A stretch of DNA of 64,000 bases, from NCBI GenBank assembly GCA_014773175.1, contig VXCM01000446.1:62001-126000 (forward strand). Reading direction: 5' to 3'. This DNA comes from Lucifuga dentata (taxonomy: Eukaryota > Chordata > Actinopteri > Ophidiiformes > Bythitidae). Below the pieces are notes generated by a model that saw only the letters and a list, made by a program, of their open reading frames with translations, was not told the DNA's origin and ran no database searches. A program made the position numbers and the translations under genes. Positions 19,702 to 54,517 of this stretch are shown piece after piece. Within the stretch, counting starts at the first letter, position 1, and every line of letters begins with the position of its first letter.

Positions 19702-20578
19702 CACTGTTTATCTGTCTTAAGACATAATGTGTCTGTATGTGTGTACATGTGTGTTGAAGCATTTTGGACTCAATGATCACGCAAGTGTCTGTCTCTTACA
19801 TGGATTAGTGACAGTGGGTGTACACATCACAGTGTGCAAAAACCCACTAAACCTTCACAGGTGAAATGACAGAACTCATTAGAAGACCAATTAATGACAT
19901 AAATGTTTTGTTGTTATTATTAATGAGATTACGTCATACATCTTATATTTAAAGGATTTCAGGCAAATCAAGTTAAGTTGTAGAACTCTTATAACAAGAC
20001 TGAATTATAAACTACATTTTTAGTGAAACTGGAATTACACCAGGCGTGGGAAATACAGTGAAGGAAAATATTAATATGGACACAGGAAAGCGTGAAACAC
20101 ATGATTTTAAAATAGTAAATGTAAAGTAATAGATTGGTTGTGTAAAATATAATGTCTTGTTTCACATTTACCTTTCTGTGTGACAAATGCTGTTTCTTAC
20201 TTTGCGTGCACGGGTGAGTGTCATCAGTGAAAGGTGAGACAATCACATTAGCCACATAGCTGATTATCAGATAACAGCGCCAGTAAGTCTTTTAAGGCTC
20301 GGTAACGAAGTAAATGCGCGTGCATATGTGCTTTTTTGTGTGTCTGTGATTTCAGTTTAGACACTGAAGGGATAAAATGCAATTATATCCAACATTTAGA
20401 CATTTTTTTTAGTAAGACTTGTGGCACATATTGTCTATTTTTTCGAGATTTAAGTGATTTTAGAACTAGAAACCTTCTGATGATGGTTCTTTTTACCCTC
20501 AAAACCAAATGAATACAGCTTCTCTGATAAGCTGGCAGGTATTGTGATAATTGACAACTGAGTAAAAGGTCAACCACT

Positions 20579-21164
20579 TTAAAGGAGCATACTGGAGATT
20601 TTGCATGTTTGAGCCCAATAAACACAACTTGCATAAAAGTTACTTTACTGCGAACAGTTTTTCAAAACGTACTATTGGAGCGGTTCATTTTAGATTGGTT
20701 TCAGTTAATTCCAGTATGTTATTTAAATCAACTTGAAAAAGAGACTTGAAATGTGCTTGAGATAAGTAATCCATCACAGCGAATCAAATGTTCCTTTTTT
20801 TTTTTTTTTTTTTTTTTTTTTTGTCAAAGTTACTTAATTTAATCTGTCTAAGATGGAGCTGTACATGGATGAAAATGTATGTCTCCGCCAAGGAATATAG
20901 TCCCAGGAGAAGAGACGGCTTTTACAGAAAAATTAAAAATGACTGTACCTTCTTCATTTGGACATACGCGTTAGCATGCAAAACTTTAAATTTTAAGGTG
21001 GATGTATAACCTAAACATTTGATTTTGAAAGATTAGGCTATTTGGCAAATTAATAGGGAAAACTATACTGTTTATGTTTTGAAAAATGGTTCTTAGTAAC
21101 ATAAGGTGTATGAGAACAGTAGTTAGTGGGCTTAAACATGCAAAATCACTGGTATGTCCTTCAA
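20579..21164 (-). mobile_element. TTAA-flanked TIR element, copy 2 (divergent subfamily)
   Basis: Left end TTAAAGGAGCATACTGG; right end GGTATGTCCTTCAA, a mutated TTAA. The body matches the family but uses the variant 'gagcccaataaacaca' TIR also seen at 30.6, 56.2 and 63.1 kb. Contains a poly-T run. Confidence 0.75.
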
Positions 21165-21339
21165 ATGTTTCACCAAAACAAGTCATTCCATCAAGATATG
21201 CTTATGCAAATGAAATTAAAATAAAGAAAGATGGCAAGAATGTGGATCAGATGGAATTTCTCTTAAAATGTCCACATATTTGCCCACCTGCGCCTCTCCC
21301 TTTTCCCATGTAAAGTTGTTAAATATCCAACATCCTCTC

Positions 21340-21783
21340 TTGTCAGAGCCACCTGCCTCAGTGAAAAGCCCGCTCTCATTGGCTCAGATGGGAGCCAATC
21401 AAGCATCAGCTCTGCATTCTGGGGGGAAGGCTATATTCAAATAACATTCATGAGGACTGGCTTTGCTCGGAGACCCTTGACACACACATTCAGTCAGTCA
21501 CAACACTCAGGGCTTCAAAGACAGTCAGCTGCTCCGGCTGTTGGCAAGAAGTGTGTGAGACAGGCAGAGAGAGACGGAGCAACGATGAGAAGATGATCCA
21601 AAAGAGGAGAGGGCGGTAGATCTAGAACAAAAAAGAGAGTGAGCAGCAGTGGATGTAAAGGTGAGAGTTTAGAGAAGAAGAACAGTGTAGGAAGAATAAA
21701 AAGAATCTCAAGAGAGGAGGAGGAGGCAGACATCCCAGGACAGAAGGGTTTTCTCGTCTTCGGAGCATGTTGGCAGAGTGCAC
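21340..21783 (+). promoter_or_regulatory. esrrg: esrrg promoter and 5' UTR of first coding exon
   Basis: Upstream of the first coding exon are an inverted and a direct CCAAT motif (ATTGG near 21378, CCAAT near 21395) and an AT-rich TATATTCAAATAA segment near 21431, suitable for a core promoter. A purine-rich leader runs to the ATG at 21784. The promoter call is inference; no start site is measured. Confidence 0.45.
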
Positions 21784-44155
<22,372 letters not shown>

Positions 44156-45793
44156 TGTGAACACAGACAGCTATCAGCCTCACCCTGACCCTTAGCGTGG
44201 GGGTCAGGGTGACAGAAAGTGAAGGATAACGGGTAATGGTGGGGTTTGACACCATGCTTTTTTCCATTTCAGCTTGCATTTGGCAATAAAGTTTTAAATC
44301 CGCATTCACAAGGAAGAATGTTATATAGGCTATAATAACAGGCAAGCAGCTATTTCTAACGTTCCAATGGAACTGAACGCAGCAAGAGCATCTTCAGAGT
44401 CAGATTTGCGTTTAGTGTCTTGAAGACAAGGACGTTGTCGTTGTTGCTGTTTGCAACCCTGAATGAAGTGTGTCAACCTTCTCCACCAAAGGAGCTCAAG
44501 GTTGAAGGATGACAAACGGCATCTTAAAAATCAGAAGAATCGCAGTTACTTGCCTAAAGTCGAGCTTCTGTCAAAGATCACTTGATACTTGAAGATCCAC
44601 ATGGATTATTTCATGCATCTTGAAAAGCCTGTTAATCTGCATTTAGAGAGCCTTTTATGATTTAATGTTATTTGTCTTTTTTTTGTATAGAAATTGTAAA
44701 AATGTGTCCTAAGAGGTAAGTCTTGCCAAAGAGTAAAGACTCATACTATTGAAAAATACCAGCAAATGTCCACGATAACATAATGTGGCCTGTAAGACAT
44801 TCACATTGACCTGCATCCCTGCTCTGATATGTAAAAATATCTATCCATCACTACATGGGAAATATTCATATATTGATGATTAAAGGGAAGAGAAGATTAA
44901 ATTAATACCTGATGTTTAACATCTCATATAAAACAGTAACCGGCTTCCTGATGCTATTAGAATATTTCAGGGAAAGAGTACTTAGTACACGTTATATACA
45001 ATAATACAAGAGCGAAGTGATTTTTATTTAACGCTGGCTCTGCTGTTTTGCTGTTTTTAATTGTACTAATGTGACATTGATGAAGAGTAGATTAAAGCAA
45101 TTACAGTGGATAATTTTTTAACGATTTTTAAATATCGCTGTAAAATAATTACTTTTTTTTACCAGCTTCTCTGCTACATTTACAGCACCAATACCTTCAG
45201 CATATCATAAAATTCAACATATGATTATAAGTGGACTACGTACTTGAAGACCATAATGTTGAAAGTCGTGTCGACCCATAGATACAGTATAATGTTACCT
45301 ATGTAAAATGGCTGCCGTATAATCTGGATTAGGGAGGCTTGATGTCCTTTCTATGGTAGATCTCTATGTGTAGGATAAATTGTGCACTACTCCTTTTAGC
45401 CATAATGTCTGGGGAAACTGGTGATGGCTCTCTGTTAATCTGTTACTCTGTGTGTTTTGTGTGAAGAGTAATAATATCTAAAAAATTGTCTTTTTCTGCA
45501 CAGGTTAAATGAAGGGATTAAACAAGGACTCTAAGAGTGCTAAATAAAATGTCCAAGTTTTATTTTACTCCCTAATGCAAGGTACTGTGACACTCTAATG
45601 TGGATGTTTTGTACATATTGTGTGACAAAATGAACACACGTGACAGCAATATGGTGTGGAGATGGTTTAAATGTATGTACCTTATGCTGTATATAATGTC
45701 TTATGCCAACAGAGATGTTTAAACATGCAAATAAGCTTTGTTCGGATTAATTGTGCCGTGCGATCATTCTCAGGTGGATTCTTGGGCAATAAA
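44156..45793 (+). other. esrrg: esrrg 3' UTR
   Basis: Follows the stop codon. AATAAA hexamers lie at 44285-44290, 45543-45548 and 45788-45793, offering short and long 3' UTRs. Which is used cannot be told from sequence. Confidence 0.5.
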
Positions 45794-48630
45794 GATGATC
45801 CCCAATGTAAAACTCACATAGCCTTAGTGTCGTCTTTGTCGATGTTGAAACCAGGGACAGAAAATGTGGTAGCACTTTGAAACAAATTCATTAAAAGGTG
45901 GTAAATGGCCGCAGTCTATGTCTGACAGTAGTCATTTCAAAGAGAGGCCCATTATGGCACAGTTAGACCATCAGAGCCCTACTGGATGAGGTTTATAATT
46001 AACAGCTATAATGAAGTCTCATCGTGGCTGCAGGGAGCGCCGGCCATCAGACGAAAGCAGAAGCAGCCGACTGAGAAGAGAAGCTCTCACTCTCAATATT
46101 TACCTCTGCCAAAAAAGTTATGTTTTCACCAGTGGCTGTTTGTTACTTGAAGGACCATACCATCCATTTTGCACGTTTAAGCCTTCAATTTTCATACACG
46201 TAACATTACTGACAATCATTTTCCAAAGGATAAAACTGTATTTCAGCTTTCCTGATATTTTGCAAAATCTCTTAATCTTTCAAAAGCAAATATTCAAGTG
46301 ATAAAACCACTTTAAAAAATTATGTTTCACCTGCTAATAGTTATGCAGCCTTATGAAGGTCATTTGAATTTTTCAGTAAATGCAGGTCTTCTTTTGGGAT
46401 TATATTCCCCGGTGCAGACATACAGTCATTCTGTGCTTTCTATTGCACTTAAATGCTAAAATTACAAAGAAAAAAAAAAAAAACCCTGAATACATGTCTT
46501 GTTCACGATGATGGATTACACACACACTTGAACATTTCAAGTACAAACAAGTTGATTTTAATAGTGTACCAGAATTAATTGAAAGTAATGGTGGTCTGGA
46601 AGGTAGGAAAAACATTTTTTTCACCTTTCCAGTATGCTTTGGGAAATGATTGTCAGTAACCTTACGTGTATGAAAATTGAATATATTAGGCTCAAACATG
46701 CAAAATGGATGGCATGGTCCTTTAAAAAGTTCAGAACTAAAACTTGGTGGAAGGGTGTAGCGGGGCCTAGAGGAAGAATCTATTCAAATTTGGTGCAGGG
46801 TCCAGGGTTTGGATTTTATTTGTGTGTAAGTGAAATATACCTATTTTATCTCAATGTAAGTGTCAAAATCAGCACCAATACATCATGTACACTTCATTTT
46901 GAAAAAGAAATTGGAGATAAACAACCCTATTCTCTTTATTAGTCTGGAGACTAAACTAGCAGATATTTTGTTAGGATTACATGGTTTTTGATTGAGTTTA
47001 CAGTCAATAAAAGCAGCATTAAATTGAGTGACACAGCTTTCAGCAGCAATCAGTCACAACTGGTTCTGTCACATGAAGCATGCAATCTTATTTATACACA
47101 ACAGAAGAAAAAAGTGTGTTGCATGTGTGCACCTTCAAATCTCTAAACAATAAAATTGGGAAGAGAGAGGAGGAGAGGAGAGGAGAGGAAAAGGCACCTT
47201 GAGTTATTATACTGTGTTTTTTCCGCTGATGGAAAAAGCAGGACAGGCGAGGAGAGGACGGGAGAGGCAGTATGCCAGACAAACATCAGAAATAAGATGG
47301 ACAGATGGATGGATGAGAGCCAAATCAAAATCTAAGTGAACCCATTTGTCCTTTAGCCTCCTTATCTGTCAGCAGATGCTAAATAATCTCCATATTTACC
47401 TGGTTTAAACTCACAAAGGGCACTGAGGGATTTCAAACAGGCTGAAGATTTTTCACCGCATCAGTAAGTGAATCAGTGATTTTGAGTGATACAGCCATAT
47501 GTCCTTCTCTTAAATGAGTTAGTATGTGTGTAGTGCCTATGTTGCTCAGACACCTTCGTGATGGATGAGGCTTTGAGGAGATGGGCTGTAAAAAAGGCTG
47601 ATTCTGGCACTCAAGGGTGAGATCACTTCCTCAATAAAAAAGCATTGTCCCGAATCATCATGGCAAGGTATGAATGCTGATTAGGGTATTAGACGGAGGA
47701 GAGCTCCTTTGAAAAATAAATCAAATGAGCTGTTAGCTAATGTGGGGGCCCCTCTGGCAAAGAGCAATGATGTCTGAAAGAGGGGAGCAATGAGTACAGA
47801 TTCATAAAAAAAAATGTCCAATAATCACTTTGTTTTTGTGTGATTATGTAGCTGTGTTGTTTGTGAGGCTCAGATGTCTCCTTAGGGTGCGCAGTGAGAG
47901 CACTAGTCTCATTTCAAAGTGAGATCCGTGCAAAATCATTGTATTTCAGAACTGATCCACTCATGGTTGTCGTGATTATTTTGAGTTATTATACTGTCTT
48001 TTCCCTCCTGACAGAATCTTTATAAGACTGAATTGTAATCAAAATGGGAATATGAGTTGTACATTTTTCTCATTTGAATACTGAGAGTGGTTATGATAAT
48101 TAACAAGAAGGTACAACAAGAGTGTTTACTTCTGCCAAGGCCAACAAAATCAATCCCCAATACACCAATAGAATATGATTCTGGATCACCACCAAAATAA
48201 GCAGATCTTCTTTTTGTGATAAAATTAAACCACCCTGCTAATTTAATTGAAATAGGTCCATTAGTATTGATTTTATAGGCTAAAAAAAACTTCTTCTGGA
48301 TCCACATTATATAAATATAAATAAATACATACATACATACATCATATGATCAAATTTATATATCTATATCTATCTATCTATATATATATATCTATATATA
48401 AATTTGATCATTTCATACAAATCTGTCCATAATTTTTTAAGATTTGCTGCTAACAAACAGCCAAATTAATGCTGATGGTCAATGACCTCCTTGGTGGAGG
48501 TAAAAACATTTATGAGACTGGAATTGGATTTCAGGCTTCATATGGAATATTTATTTCTAGGAACTTTTAGCGTTATCAAGTGAGTTCTACATGCTTTATT
48601 ATTTCTCTGTTTGTCTCCATTTCTTATATC
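45794..48630. other. Intergenic region esrrg to nested hAT
   Basis: No gene recognised. Holds TTAA copy 9 (46147-46725), an old-repeat fragment near 46745-46830, a further fragment at 48120-48500 and an AT-rich inverted repeat near 48340-48410 (tgatcaaatttatatat and its complement). Confidence 0.55.
46147..46725 (+). mobile_element. TTAA-flanked TIR element, copy 9
   Basis: TTGA (mutated TTAA) then AGGACCATACC at the left; GGCATGGTCCT-TTAA at the right. Full body, forward orientation. Confidence 0.85.
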
Positions 48631-48638
48631 CTGACATT

Positions 48639-50843
48639 CAGAGGTGGGTAGTAGTGCGTTTCATTTACTCCATTACATTTACTTAAGTAACTTTTTTCAC
48701 AAAATTGTACTTTACTGAGTAGTTTTATTGCAGGATAGTTTTAACTCATACTTGAGTATATTTATGAAGAAAAAATATACTTTTATCCAGTTACATTTGG
48801 TCGCAGTATGTGCGTTACTTTTGATCTCAAGCATTTGAATTCAGTCACGTTCAGTTTTTCTGTCATTGTCAGACACTACACTGTCTGCTTCAGCTCCGAA
48901 GTAGCCACACCCTCCACCCTCCATTTCCATGGTTTCACCCAGAGCAGAAAAGCCATGGCGAAATCAACAGCAGGAGGTTTAGAAGAGGCACATCTCTGGC
49001 CATACATTCAAATGCTGTTTTCTTTTCAGTCTACCAAAACTTACAGCTACATAATGCGTTGTCGTCTTTGTCTACCTAAAAATGTGACATTTCAGCTTCT
49101 AAGAACTCAACATGGAACTTGAGGAAACGTGGCAGTAAGCTGCAAAGTTACCTACTTAACTAGCTGCTGCTGCTAATCCTAACTCAAGTCTTCCTGTTCA
49201 ACTTTGAGTAAATTTATGAAGCTAACAGCAGCGGTTCGTTAATACGGGGCGCTGGGGCGCCGCCCCCCTCCAAATATCTAGAAAAGAAAGTCTACTTAAA
49301 TGTTAAACATAAATTAATTACATAATGCGAAATAATGATAAAATAAATAATTATGTACTCCTACATCGCGCCTGGTAGTTTGTAAGTGTCTTTCAGCATT
49401 TACTAAAATGTACTTGTTTAATTTCTATTTAAATACATATACTTCCTGCGTGAGGGACGCCGGCCAAATGAGTGTGTATGTAGGTCCTTCCACGTTTGAC
49501 AAGCACGTGACCTGAGGCTGCTCTTTCATTGGCTTCTGCAGATTTTTCCCTCCCACTTTTATTGAAAGCGAATTAGTATAGCTTTTATTTTTTTTTATTT
49601 TGGATATGATGTGAGATTTGGAACGTGATTGGAAATATTGTAGACGCTGTCTTTCCGGTTTACACCCGCCATTAAATACAACTCGGCCGTCCGTCCTTTT
49701 CCTCCTTCGGTAGCTAGCTAGCAAGTTTGCGTTTTAGAGAGATGGCAACTTCAAGTGGAGCCGCGGAAAAAGTAAATTCGGTGCTTTCTTCACAAAAACA
49801 GCCTTTTTCAAGACTTTCACTGGAAGACAAGAAGAGGATTAAGGGGCTTGGACCGGACCACCTGATTTAAAAATTCAGTAGCAGACAAGGATGAGGACGA
49901 GCTAACTTCTCCCGCTGCTGTTATGACAGACGGAGCTGGCTAACGGGATGCGGTGTGAGTAACGCCCTTCTTTGCTTTCCTTGTTTGCTGTTTCAGAGTG
50001 TTGCACAGAAGCATTGTGGACAACAACGTGTGTACGAGACCTAAAACACCTGTCTGAGAAATGCAAAGTAGCCGCAGCCATCTAGAAAAAAGCATGAAGC
50101 TACAGTTTTTTGGCAGGCTAAGCATCGCTGAACAGCTAGATGAAGGCTACAGGATTGGCATTAGAAGGCACAACGAAGAGGTCACAAACAAATCTACACA
50201 TCCTGTCCAGAGTAATAGATCTTCTTTATTCTTTCTTTTTCGAATAATAGATCTTCTTTATTCTTTCTTATTCGTTCTTAATTAAATGAGAAAATACTCA
50301 GTACTTTTCATTTGTCAAGTATTTAATTTGGTTATTTCATACAGACTATTTATTTACTAAATTACCAGGAAATATGCTATATGGTGATATATTGAGATAT
50401 GAAATGACCTATAGTGGGATAGAAGATTTTGTCCATATACCCCCCCTNCCCCCCCAAAATTTTTCATCATCAGCCGCCACTGGAAGCTAACCTAGCTAAC
50501 TGTCTTGGGGCCAGGCCAGAATTATCATGATTTGTTATATGAGAAATATTTGATTTATTATTGTCTTTCTTTATATGATATTTTGTTTGTCTATATGACA
50601 TGATTTGGATTGTATTAGAAGCTACATATGGCTAATTTGCTTTTTTTTCCCTCCCTTAGACGAACACTTTGCTTGTCATTATTCAAAAGAATAAGCTTGA
50701 TCAGAGTTACTCACTATCCAAGTAATCTTTTTAATACTTTCACAGTTATTTTGGCGACTACTCATACTTATACTTGAGTGTATTATCATAAAGTAACAAT
50801 ACTTTAACTTGATTACAGTTTCTGGCTACTCTATCCACCTCTA
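48639..50843 (+). mobile_element. Outer hAT element (non-autonomous), interrupted
   Basis: Starts CAGAGGTGGGTAGT; the reverse complement of its right end reads TAGAGGTGGATAGAG. A perfect 8-bp target-site duplication CTGACATT lies at 48631-48638 and 50844-50851. The left part encodes a fragment (around 48970-49120) like the zf-BED start of hAT transposases: LWPYIQMLFSF followed by MRCRLCLPKNV. The frame then ends and most of the transposase is missing. Without the inner insertion and its extra target copy it is about 940 bp. Confidence 0.82.
49226..50482 (+). mobile_element. Inner hAT element inserted in the outer one
   Basis: Begins CAGCAGCGG and ends CCGCCACTG, flanked by a perfect 8-bp duplication GAAGCTAA at 49218-49225 and 50483-50490. 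It carries two fragments of a TTF-type (ZMYM1-like) hAT transposase: a frame from Met 49742 containing FSRLSLEDKKRIKGLGPD, broken soon after, and SSRSHLEKSMKLQFFGRLSI with EQLDEGYRIGIRRHNEEV near 50061-50190. The catalytic part is absent, so it is an internally deleted copy. The C-rich join (n 50448) lies near its right end. Confidence 0.85.
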
Positions 50844-50851
50844 CTGACATT

Positions 50852-53031
50852 TGACATTAATTTATGTGACATAATTATCATGTGGGCAGCATTACTATCC
50901 AGTACATTGTGCAGAATCATGTTTTATTTAGTGGTTTTCAGGAAGAAAAAAAGACTGAAGAGCAGTAAAACAGTTTGCTCTGGTTGTGATCTGACCTCCT
51001 CCTATCAGGAGCTACTCATATGTTTAAAAGTTTCACAGCTTCCTGCGGCAGCATCATGGACGCCCTCACAGTGTGTTACTAAATCTGCTGCTGCACGTCT
51101 TGACTGTCATCCTCAATCATTCGCCCTCAGCAGATGGACGGCTGGATTTGTACACTTAGAGGTCACTTCTGTACACAGCAAGAAAGGTGAATTTTTTTTT
51201 GTTTTTTTTTTTTTTTTNTTTTTTTTTTTTTTTTTTTTTTGCCTTTCAGCTCACTGCAGCTATGCTGCTTTGGCCTGATAGGAAAACAAATGTAACATTT
51301 AGTTGGTGTCAGCAGCGTGTGTGTTTATCTGAGTGTGCATGCATGTGTGTTTATGTGTGTGCATGCATGTGTGTGGCCCATTTAGTGACACAAGCAAGTT
51401 TTAAAAGCATCTGTAAGGTTTAAATATAGATCATTAATACTCAGGATTGAGGAGCAGAATGAATTCTTTGTGCTTACACTTACTGAACATCACCAGCAGA
51501 GCAGCTGTCTCCTGCTGATTAGCGCCATCATATGGTGATATGTTATATTGCATCTTGCACATTGTTAGAAATGCACTAGCTCGCTCTTATTATTGAGCTT
51601 CCTCCATATTTTCACAACCTGCCTCCATAAAATAGTGCAATGTTGCATTTTCTGTTTTATCTTAATTGTTGCACTTTTCCTTGTCAAATTACACTATATA
51701 GTCAGTAGTTTTAGTTGCACCTTTTCTTAATTTATGTGTTATTTTGCTCTTTATACTTATTTTTTTAATTTTAATTCTTTTAATTTTCTTATAGATCCCT
51801 AACTGGGGTATAAAGAATGAAAAAACACAAACAATCAAAACCAGCGTACACACAAAACATAGAAACCAAAAACTCTGCACAAGCATAAAAATCAATGATC
51901 AGAAATCAAAAACTGCACAGTATTTTCTTAATAAACCTAACCAGATTAAACAAAACTTTGACATTTCTTGTGCCCATCAACTTCTTGAATTTGTAAATAG
52001 TAGGATTAAGTGTCTTTTAATCAATTTATTTCTATCTTTACTGAAAAAAGAACAAATAAGCACATAGTGAAACTCATTTCCTTGGTCACCAAACACAAAG
52101 TACATGGTTTGAGTGTATTTTCACGTACATATCTACACTCTGAAAAAGGTAAATTGTGACTCCCACACCTGTATATGTATACTTTTTTGCAGTGTAACTT
52201 GCAATTTCTATGTTGACTGTCCATATTTTTACATATTTTGCTCATGTTAGGCAACGATTCATGTTATTGTCAGAATAGTTTAAAAGCATTTAGAGAGAGG
52301 ATCATTTAAAGGGAAAATTCTCATTTGTTACCTCACTTCTTACCTCATTTAAATTGTCATTATCACATCTCATCCATAAGTTTAAAATATTAATTAAAAC
52401 AGGTTAATGCAGTTCCCTGCTGTTGACATAATAAGGACACATTCAGATTATAAACCTGCGCACATACGGCCAAAACTGAAACAGGTCATACATGACTCCA
52501 GCCCACTTTTAACACACTAGTCTCCTCTACAGTGACAGGTACATCAGATGGGCTTTTATGACGTGTAGCTTAAGAGTCAAAGGTTATAATAAAACATCCA
52601 ACAGAATATTGACAGGAAGAGCTGATGAAGGTGTTGAAATGACAATGTCATTGTTGAGGACAGAAAAGGTAATAATATCCTGTTCTAAATTTACAGACAG
52701 GGTCATTAAAGATGATTAAAAATAAACAGTTGTGCTAATGAGGTAATTAAGATAATTAATGGATCAATTAGACAATATTCCCAGCTGTCTTCATACAACA
52801 CAAACGCTTTTTATATAAATCCACAAACAGCTAGAGGAAAACACACCGATTTACCAGGTTTCTGGTAAATCAGTGTGATGTGCCTAAAATCTCTGTTTTG
52901 TACAAATTCACGACTTGTTGGAATTCATTTTCTTCAATCACTTTTCACTTTTAATATGTACTCATAACTTGAAGTACTAAGAATCTGCTTAGATTTTCCA
53001 CATTAATGTGCAAAAATATGCAGCAAGATAT
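50852..53031. other. Intergenic region nested hAT to TTAA copy 10
   Basis: No gene recognised; searched in particular for usherin laminin or fibronectin exons. Contains a poly-T join (n 51218) whose true gap size is unknown. Confidence 0.5.
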
Positions 53032-53660
53032 TTAAAGGACCGTACCATTCATTTTGCATGTTTGAGCCTAATATATTTAATTTTCATACATGTTAGTTAC
53101 TGACAGTCATTTCCCAAAGGATAAAACCGTATTTCAGCTTTCCTGATATTTTGCAAAATGTCTTAATCAAATATTTAAGCGATACATACATCAATGTTTC
53201 GCCTGCTAATAGTTATGCAGCCTTATGAAGTCGTAGTTGTTTAAATTTTTTGATTAATGCAGATCTTCTTTTGGGACTATATTCCCCGGTGGAGGCATAC
53301 ATTCACTCTGTACTTTTTATTGCACTTAAAAGCTAAAATTACTTAACTTCAAAAAAACCTGAATACATGTCTTCTTCGCGATGATGGATTACCTATCCCA
53401 AGAACGTTTCAAGTATCAACAAGTTGATTTTAATGGTGTACCAGCNTGGATTACCTATCCCAAGAACGTTTCAAGTATCAACAAGTTGATTTTAATGGTG
53501 TACCAGAATGAATTGAAACCAATGGTGGTGTGGAAGGTAGGAAAAACATTTGTAATTCACCGTTCCAGTAGCTTTGGGAAATGATTATCAGTAATGTTAC
53601 ATGTATGAAAATTGAATATATTAGGCTCAAACATGCAAAATGAGTGATATGGTCCTTTAA
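53032..53660 (+). mobile_element. TTAA-flanked TIR element, copy 10
   Basis: TTAA-AGGACCGTACC to GATATGGTCCT-TTAA. Contains the join duplication around n 53446 (60 bases). Confidence 0.87.
53385..53506. repeat. Assembly-join duplication around n (53446)
   Basis: Bases 53385-53444 recur exactly at 53447-53506. Variants private to this copy (aacgtttc, aatggtgtaccag) are present on both sides, which favours a true overlap of the same locus rather than a false join between two family copies. Confidence 0.8.
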
Positions 53661-54517
53661 ATTATGCACTAAACAGGATGTTCACAATATGATGGTATGG
53701 TGGTTTATAACATGATCACTCTTCTAATGAAATGCGGTTTAGAGAGTGTAGGGAATTCTGTTTTCAGAGCTCAGGGTCAGCAACAGCCTACAACAGGAGG
53801 GGAGCCTGTGTCCTGCTCAAGGACACTTCAGCAGGGCAGATGCTTGCTACCCTGTTACTTTTGAAGGCTTCACCATTTGCAGATTCACCACTTTTTCTAT
53901 CCTGGAACAGCGTCATGAAACTGAATCTATGAATCTACTGACATTATGATGCCTGACAAGAACCAAACTTAGACCAGCTATATTTACAGGAAAGTTATGA
54001 AATTAGCATTTACACTACATGGTATAAAAATTTTCTATCCAAACTGGTCTGTTTTTGCTGCAGGAAGTCACACAGTATTTATTCATACACTTTATAGTAA
54101 CACACGCACACAGACGCACACACATGTACACTACACCTTAGGATCAGAGGAACAGTAGCGTTCAGCCATGCCTCTCTAGGTAAAGTGAAACCTGACACCA
54201 GGCTGTTGCCATGGCACTGTTGAAGAAATGCAATGGATGATGGGAGATTTAGAGGGTTAGGGGGACACATGCAGTTCCTTGAAGGCTCTCTTAACTTTCT
54301 CTCTCTCTCATTTGGCTTCTCTAGGAAAGCCCCCATGCTTGTCAGGGTCACAGAAATTCAACATTCTAGTTGGATCGTATGCCCTCGCCTTCCCTCCGTG
54401 GTGTTAAAGCGAACGAGTCAATAAGTGTAAGTATCAGGTGTGAAATATTGATGGGTCGACAAGTGTGATCCCAAACGCCCTGCAGGTCCTTGGCCTTCTG
54501 ATCGATGTATCTCACAG

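Noticed and set aside
48808..49122. Independent 104-residue gene
   Set aside because: Its second half is a zf-BED-like hAT fragment lying inside the outer hAT element and the frame is cut off.
50448..50448. Missing usherin body hidden at this join
   Set aside because: Matched 8-bp target duplications of both nested hAT elements span the join, so the two sides belong together.
53732..53932. Small plus-strand gene before ush2a
   Set aside because: The sequence (cctgctcaaggacacttcag) recalls a phrase common in fish repeats, and no conserved domain is visible.
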